DNA from: Aquimarina sp.
GTDB lineage: Bacteria > Bacteroidota > Bacteroidia > Flavobacteriales > Flavobacteriaceae
Length of the DNA stretch: 8,870 nt
Direction: 5' to 3'
Assembly (NCBI GenBank): GCA_002697475.1
Contig: NZVW01000119.1
Span: 1 to 8,870, forward strand
The notes under the pieces are model-generated. The model had not been told where the DNA came from. It saw nothing but the letters and a program-made list of their open reading frames with translations, and searched no databases. Position numbers and translations under genes: made by a program. This document shows, in pieces, positions 4,669 through 8,870 of this stretch; positions within the stretch are counted from its first letter, which is position 1, and the number at the start of each line of letters is the position of its first letter.

Positions 4669-7098
4669 ATGAAAAACATTATTTTAAAAATGCTGCTTCT
4701 TGTGATAGCATTACTTTGTGTAAAAAGTGTACAAGCACAGCAACCTTTAAAGATCGGAGATGAGTTTTCAGTGGATCTTAAAATGACTAAAACTTATCAA
4801 AAATTCAAAAAAACAGCACAACAGTCTGCAGATAATAAGCCTCAGTTGGTTTTTAAAAAAGAATTTTACTCAAAAAATTCTTCCTACATCAAGTTGTACT
4901 TTGAAAATTTTGATTTAGCCCCAGGTGATTATGTTCAAATAACTGGTATGACGAGTAAAGAGCGTATAATCTATGGAGGTAAGGGGAAGATTGTGGATAG
5001 TCAAATGACTATGATCAGTGATTTTTGGTCACAGGTTTTATTTGATGACAAAGTAGAAGTCACATTGTATTCCTTTGGAAAAGCTAAGAACCATAATGGT
5101 TTTGAAATTACTAAGGTAGCCTATGGCTATAGTGAAGAAAGGATAATGAAAGAACTCAATGCTACTTCTGCACAGAATAAGTCTATATGTGCAAGTGATA
5201 ATAAAGAACAAATTATATGCTATCAAGGAACTGAAATGTTTGAGAAGGCGAAAGCTGTTTGTAGACTATTAGTGGGAGGAACTTCACTTTGCACAGGATG
5301 GTTATTAGGAAGCGAAGGTCACTTAATGACTAATAATCATTGCATTGGTTCCGCCTCAAGTGCTCAGAATACCGATTTTATGTTTAATTATCAAAATCAA
5401 AATTGTTCTGGCTCCAGTCCGGCTTCAAGTGACGTAGTAGCATCATCATCTTCATTGATTAAAACAAATTCCGGTTTGGATTATACTTTAGTAAAGCTTC
5501 CGGTTAATCCGACTAATACATATGGTTATTTGAGTTTAAGTCCTGTAGTAGCATCTCCAGGCGACAGAATATATATTCCTCAGCATCCGGGAGGCAGAAG
5601 AAAAGAAATCTCTGTGAGAACGGATTCAGACCCTACACCGGGAGGTTTTTCAAGGGTTTACCAAAGTACATTGAGTGGTGGTAGACAACTTACCTATTAT
5701 GCAGATACTGAAGGAGGAAGTTCAGGGTCTCCGGTGATAGATTATAATTCTAATCTAGTTGTGGCTATACATAATACTGGTGGTTGTCCTAATGGTTCTA
5801 ATGGTAGATCTGATAGTTTAATTAGTGCTATAGGAGGCGATATGCCAAACAATGGAGTAGGAGGTCAGACAAACCAGGGTAAAGTAACTCTTTATCAGCA
5901 TTGTAATTATGGAGGTTACACAGTGGGGTTATCAGAAGGAAACTATACATTAAGCCAGTTGCAGTCTCTTGGAGCTAGGGACAATGATATATCTTCCTTA
6001 AAAGTTCAAAGTGGATATGAGATTACCATTTATGAAAACAACAACTTTAACGGTAGGTCCTATACCTTCAGTGGGGATGATGCATGCTTGGTTAATGAAA
6101 ATTTTAATGATATCGTTACTTCCGTTCAGGTGCGTTCTGTAAATAAAGCCACTGTTTATCAGGATTGTAACTATGGAGGTTATGCAGTTGGTCTACCGGC
6201 AGGGAATTATACGCTAAATCAATTACAGGCAAGAGGTATACGGGATAATGATATATCTTCCTTAAGGGTAGAAAGTGGTTATGAGATTGTAATTTATGAG
6301 AATGATAATTTTAGTGGAAGGTCATATACCTTTAGCAGTGATGATACCTGTTTAGTAAATGAAAGTTTTAACGACATAGTTACTTCAATTCGTCTAAGAC
6401 CTAGAAGTACTAATTCTTTTTCTACACTATTACAAGCTGAAGATTACACAGCTATGAGTGGCATCCAAACGGAACCCACAACAGACACCGGAGGAGGATT
6501 AAATGTAGGATGGACAGATACAGGAGATTGGTTGTCTTATAGTGGTATATCTTTTCCGTCTAGTGGATCTTACTTATTAGAATATAGAGTTGCCAGTACA
6601 AGTAATACCTCCTCAATTTCATCTGATTTGAATGCCGGTGCTACTATACTAGGTTCTCTTTCTATTCCTAATACCGGAGGTTGGCAGAACTGGCAAACAG
6701 TTTCTCAAATAGTCAACATTCCTTCAGGTACCCACGATTTTGGAATTTTTATCCAAAGTACAGGAGTTAATATTAACTGGATACGAATTACCAAGACTGA
6801 GGACATCACCGTTGAGCAGAGTATGGCCGAGCAGATTGCTATCGATCCGGATCAGCCAGTAGAAATTGATAAGTATTCTGAACTTAAAGTCTACCCCAAT
6901 CCAACAGAAAATGTATTGTATTTCAATACAAACCTTTCTAATGCCCGACTGACTATAGTCGATGCCCAATTAGGTTTAATAGCCCGAAAAAAAGTAGGTA
7001 ATAATGGCGTTGATGTATCCGACTTGCCTTCCGGATTATACACGATTATTATAGAAAAAGATGGTAAAAAGATGATCAAACGATTTGTGAAAGAATAA
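4669..7098 (+). CDS. T9SS-secreted serine protease with two beta/gamma-crystallin domains and CBM6
   Basis: The 809-residue product starts with a Sec signal peptide (hydrophobic 4-18, cleavage likely after VQA at 23). Residues 24 to about 190 look like a propeptide-type region of beta strands. A trypsin-fold protease domain follows (about 190-390), like lysyl endopeptidases: His224 in TNNHC, Asp271 in LDYTLVKL and Ser352 in GGSSGSP form a complete triad, and seven cysteines (174-373) could form disulfides. Two beta/gamma-crystallin domains (about 405-489 and 493-577) each carry two calcium motifs of the type D/N-D/N-x-x-S/T-S (438-443, 480-485, 526-531, 568-573) and a conserved Cys pair (412/473, 500/561). 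A CBM6 domain (about 587-709) has QAEDY, GWTDTGDWLSY and NTGGWQNW. The C-terminus (about 736-809; VYPNP at 741-745) is a T9SS type A sorting domain. The protein should be exported across both membranes and cleaved there. It probably degrades protein attached to polysaccharide; cleavage after Lys is not proven. ATG at 4669 directly precedes the signal peptide. Confidence 0.95.
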   Translation: MKNIILKMLLLVIALLCVKSVQAQQPLKIGDEFSVDLKMTKTYQKFKKTAQQSADNKPQLVFKKEFYSKNSSYIKLYFENFDLAPGDYVQITGMTSKERIIYGGKGKIVDSQMTMISDFWSQVLFDDKVEVTLYSFGKAKNHNGFEITKVAYGYSEERIMKELNATSAQNKSICASDNKEQIICYQGTEMFEKAKAVCRLLVGGTSLCTGWLLGSEGHLMTNNHCIGSASSAQNTDFMFNYQNQNCSGSSPASSDVVASSSSLIKTNSGLDYTLVKLPVNPTNTYGYLSLSPVVASPGDRIYIPQHPGGRRKEISVRTDSDPTPGGFSRVYQSTLSGGRQLTYYADTEGGSSGSPVIDYNSNLVVAIHNTGGCPNGSNGRSDSLISAIGGDMPNNGVGGQTNQGKVTLYQHCNYGGYTVGLSEGNYTLSQLQSLGARDNDISSLKVQSGYEITIYENNNFNGRSYTFSGDDACLVNENFNDIVTSVQVRSVNKATVYQDCNYGGYAVGLPAGNYTLNQLQARGIRDNDISSLRVESGYEIVIYENDNFSGRSYTFSSDDTCLVNESFNDIVTSIRLRPRSTNSFSTLLQAEDYTAMSGIQTEPTTDTGGGLNVGWTDTGDWLSYSGISFPSSGSYLLEYRVASTSNTSSISSDLNAGATILGSLSIPNTGGWQNWQTVSQIVNIPSGTHDFGIFIQSTGVNINWIRITKTEDITVEQSMAEQIAIDPDQPVEIDKYSELKVYPNPTENVLYFNTNLSNARLTIVDAQLGLIARKKVGNNGVDVSDLPSGLYTIIIEKDGKKMIKRFVKE
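5881..6399 (+). repeat. Tandem repeat coding for two beta/gamma-crystallin domains
   Basis: Two units of 264-bp period (starting at 5881 and 6145) encode near-copies of the same domain. Protein identity is high throughout (YQxCNYGGYxVGL, RDNDISSL, FNDIVTS). An 18-bp identical stretch including ATATATCTTCCTTA lies at 5983-6000 and 6247-6264, exactly one period apart. Synonymous differences elsewhere show the duplication is not brand-new. Confidence 0.9.
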
Positions 7099-7116
7099 AT
7101 AAAATTAACCACTCGG

Positions 7117-7148
7117 AAAATCCCTGAAACAGCGTTTCAGGGATTTTT
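7117..7148. terminator. Strong terminator shared by the protease and CPBP genes
   Basis: A perfect 14-bp stem (AAAATCCCTGAAAC at 7117-7130 with GTTTCAGGGATTTT at 7134-7147) closes a 3-nt loop AGC and ends in five Ts on the + strand. It lies 18 bp after the protease stop. On the - strand it ends in four Ts and lies 37 bp beyond the CPBP stop, so it can serve both convergent genes. Confidence 0.88.
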
Positions 7149-7184
7149 GCTTTAACAGGTTTAAAATATAATGCAAATTTATTT

Positions 7185-7901
7185 TTATGGATAATACATA
7201 TAATACGTCAATAAAATAGCACACATATTATAGAAACCGTGAGCCACTATTGATGCAGTAAGTCTTTTAGTAAAAATGAATAGCAAGGTGTACATTATAG
7301 TCGGAATCAGAATATCAAACCATTCAAGACCATTCGTAGGTATATGGCCTAACGAGAAAGTTATGATAGATAGAATTACAGAAAACCATAATCCAATTTG
7401 GTAATTTTTAAAAGTGTCTTTTAAAACAGTAATAAAATAACCACGGTTAAATAGTTCTTCAGTTATACCACCTCCAACTACACCTAAGATGATAAAGGAA
7501 ATGGTTCCGATGATACTACCATCGTACATCATTAACATTCCGTTTATATCTGCTCGGGTTAATCCACCTGTATTAGGAATAATAAATGCAAACTGCAGTA
7601 GCGCCCAGAGTCCTCCAAATAGTATCCCTAGAAGAGCATCTTTTTTGAAACTTGTGAATTGTAGTCCAATATATTTCCAATCTTTCTTCAAGATTTTAAG
7701 GGAAATATGCAGCAAAAGTGTGATAGCAAAAAATTGAAATAAGGCTATAAAAAATAGATTAATTCCTATTTTACCTCCATTAATTTTGGTAACTCCAAAA
7801 AATACGTCGGGTATTATAAACAATGCATATCCTATCAAAATGGTAAGGATAAATACAATTAAAGTTTTTGTTTTACTAGGATTTTGTTGCTTGTTTGTCA
7901 T
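7185..7901 (-). CDS. CPBP-family intramembrane metalloprotease
   Basis: The 238-residue protein is hydrophobic, with about seven or eight membrane helices. It belongs to the CPBP (CAAX protease/bacteriocin-processing, Abi) family of glutamic-type or metal-dependent intramembrane proteases. The three family motifs are complete: EExxxR as E148-E149-x-x-x-R153 (EELFNRGY), FxxxH as Phe182 to His186 (FSLGH), and HxxxN as His221 to Asn225 (HGFYN). Eukaryotic members cut prenylated CAAX proteins; bacterial members are linked to peptide maturation, bacteriocin self-immunity or signalling, and the substrate here is unknown. No bacteriocin or peptide-precursor gene is next to it. The start ATG at 7901 gives the basic tail MTNKQQNPSKTK before the first helix. 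It is transcribed alone, 210 bp after the DUF1080 gene on the same strand, and faces the protease gene across a shared terminator. Family is secure, role open. Confidence 0.93.
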   Translation of the reverse strand: MTNKQQNPSKTKTLIVFILTILIGYALFIIPDVFFGVTKINGGKIGINLFFIALFQFFAITLLLHISLKILKKDWKYIGLQFTSFKKDALLGILFGGLWALLQFAFIIPNTGGLTRADINGMLMMYDGSIIGTISFIILGVVGGGITEELFNRGYFITVLKDTFKNYQIGLWFSVILSIITFSLGHIPTNGLEWFDILIPTIMYTLLFIFTKRLTASIVAHGFYNMCAILLTYYMYYP

Positions 7902-8054
7902 AATTCATTGTTTGAAATTACGACGATCTGGAACGGTATTCGTTACATTTAGTATTTAGATGGGTTTTTTTATGATTCAGCTAATAGTATTTACTTTTAG
8001 CGCGGTTAGAAAATTTTTACACTATTTGATATATATATATAGATATAAGCTTTT

Positions 8055-8096
8055 GCTAAAGTTTCCTAGTATAGTAAAATCTTTAGCCGTTTTTTA
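8055..8096 (+). terminator. Weak terminator-like hairpin on the + strand
   Basis: GCTAAAG (8055-8061) pairs with CTTTAGC (8081-8087) across a 19-nt loop, followed by CG and six Ts. The T run suits + strand transcription, yet no + strand gene lies upstream; both neighbours are on the - strand. The stem is short and the loop long, so it may be accidental. Confidence 0.25.
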
Positions 8097-8111
8097 TTTA
8101 TGTTTTACTTT

Positions 8112-8870
8112 TTAAAAGTAAGAATTTAGTTTCTGTTGTAATGAGTCTATTTCTCTAATTTTGATATCTTTAAAAAACACTTCGGCTGCTTCACTTTGAA
8201 GCTGTATTTTACCTTTTTTCAATTCAACAAACTCACCACTATCGTTTAAATATCGAGAATTTTTTAAAATCATTACTACATTATCATTTACCACGTGCAA
8301 ACTTTTGCCTTCAAAGCAATATAAGTCTAAAGTATTCCATTCTCCGTGAGGTTTTTCATAATTATTACTGCGTAAGCAATAATTCTTAAACGGTCCTTTT
8401 TCGCCTATGTGTAAGTAATCCTGTGACTCATGAGCCATTGGATTCATTAAATATTCAGGGGTATATGCTCTAATATCAATTGCTGAGCTACTTTGATTCC
8501 AGTAATCACCGGTATGCCCCTCCATTATTTGAAACTCCTGAGAGAGCATCCATGTTCTCCAGTGTTCTGCTCCCATTGGTCCTATAGAGTGATATAAAAT
8601 TCCAGTGTCTTTTAGTAGTTTTTTTCTTGGTTCCCATTTCTTATCACCCCACCTAAATTTTAATTGAAGATGGTAATTTTGATATTCTTTTTTTGAAACT
8701 AAAGCACCATAATACTCTCCACTAATTCTTATAATGGATTCGTTATTATCCTTTATAACTGTAAAAACATCGTAACCTGATTTATTAAAGCCTATGGGTT
8801 CAATTAATTCACCTTCACTGTTTTTAGGTGGTGATCCATCATAACCTAATTTATGTTTAAAGCTTAGATA
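8112..8870 (-). CDS. DUF1080 / 3-keto-disaccharide hydrolase-like protein, C-terminal part (5' end outside window)
   Basis: The - strand frame is open from base 8870 to the TAA at 8112-8114, giving 252 residues without their N-terminus. ATG at 8576 is internal: the DUF1080 signature begins upstream of it. Recognisable in order are SGEYYGALVSKKEYQNYHLQ and LKFRWGDKKWEPRK, then DTGILYHSIGPMG, then WMLSQEFQIMEGHTGDYW, and near the end GEWNTLDLYCFEGKSLHVVNDNVV followed by GKIQLQSEAAEVFFKDIKIREI. DUF1080 proteins have a concanavalin-like beta-sandwich fold. Characterised members hydrolyse 3-keto-glycosides after a sugar oxidase has acted, and many Bacteroidota carry them as lipoproteins or periplasmic proteins. 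Whether this one has a signal peptide or lipobox cannot be seen. The C-terminal YF follows a Leu-rich tail. No partner oxidoreductase lies in the window. Family assignment is strong; substrate is unknown. Confidence 0.9.
   Translation of the reverse strand, partial: YLSFKHKLGYDGSPPKNSEGELIEPIGFNKSGYDVFTVIKDNNESIIRISGEYYGALVSKKEYQNYHLQLKFRWGDKKWEPRKKLLKDTGILYHSIGPMGAEHWRTWMLSQEFQIMEGHTGDYWNQSSSAIDIRAYTPEYLMNPMAHESQDYLHIGEKGPFKNYCLRSNNYEKPHGEWNTLDLYCFEGKSLHVVNDNVVMILKNSRYLNDSGEFVELKKGKIQLQSEAAEVFFKDIKIREIDSLQQKLNSYF

Noticed and set aside
6724..7112. Two overlapping - strand ORFs inside the protease C-terminus
   Set aside because: They are antisense to the CBM6 and T9SS domains, overlap each other and show no family motif.
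7489..7737. 82-codon + strand ORF inside the CPBP gene
   Set aside because: It is antisense to a protein with all three CPBP motifs.
8028..8046. TA dinucleotide run as a promoter or origin element
   Set aside because: Simple AT repeat in AT-rich spacer, with no TAnnTTTG match and no DnaA-box-like sites nearby.
8105..8121. Near-palindrome TTACTTTT/AAAAGTAA over the DUF1080 stop
   Set aside because: It has a 1-nt centre, is entirely A/T-rich apart from one G-C pair, and lacks a T tail, so it is poor as a terminator or operator.
8112..8576. ATG at 8576 as the start of a 154-residue protein
   Set aside because: The frame stays open to 8870 and the upstream residues hold the N-terminal half of the DUF1080 signature.

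Overview
This AT-rich window most likely comes from a Flavobacteriia-type member of the Bacteroidota. The evidence is a type IX secretion (T9SS) C-terminal sorting domain, lipoproteins with Ser/Asp-rich segments after the lipobox, A/T-rich start regions without Shine-Dalgarno sequences, and near-matches to the Bacteroidota -7 promoter element TAnnTTTG. A marine or surface-associated relative of Aquimarina or Kordia would fit, but that is a guess from protein style.

Layout, left to right: (1) the 3' third of katG (catalase-peroxidase, + strand), closed by a hairpin terminator; (2) a convergent small cysteine-containing lipoprotein (- strand); (3) a 336-bp divergent intergenic region; (4) a lipoprotein carrying two VOC (glyoxalase/dioxygenase-fold) domains (+), followed by a perfect 14-bp stem hairpin; (5) a two-gene - strand operon, a PadR-type repressor overlapping by 4 bp (ATGA) a four-helix membrane protein, with an array of ATACAT half-sites around the PadR start; (6) about 740 bp of AT-rich DNA with one doubtful 29-codon ORF and several inverted repeats; (7) the centrepiece, an 809-residue secreted protein with signal peptide, propeptide-like N-terminal region, lysyl-endopeptidase-like serine protease domain, two tandem calcium-binding beta/gamma-crystallin domains, a CBM6 carbohydrate-binding module and a T9SS type A sorting domain; (8) a strong shared terminator; (9) a CPBP-family intramembrane metalloprotease (-); (10) the 3' portion of a DUF1080 (3-keto-disaccharide hydrolase-like) gene (-), which runs off the window.

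Most genes stand alone between their own terminators; the only clear operon is padR plus its membrane partner. A common theme is the envelope and outside world: two lipoproteins, a T9SS-exported protease with a carbohydrate-binding module, an intramembrane protease, and a carbohydrate-related DUF1080 protein. No mobile element, CRISPR array, tRNA or rRNA was recognised. The least ordinary items are the protease-crystallin-CBM6 architecture, the double-VOC lipoprotein with metal ligands split between its domains, and the 15-bp-spaced half-site array at padR.
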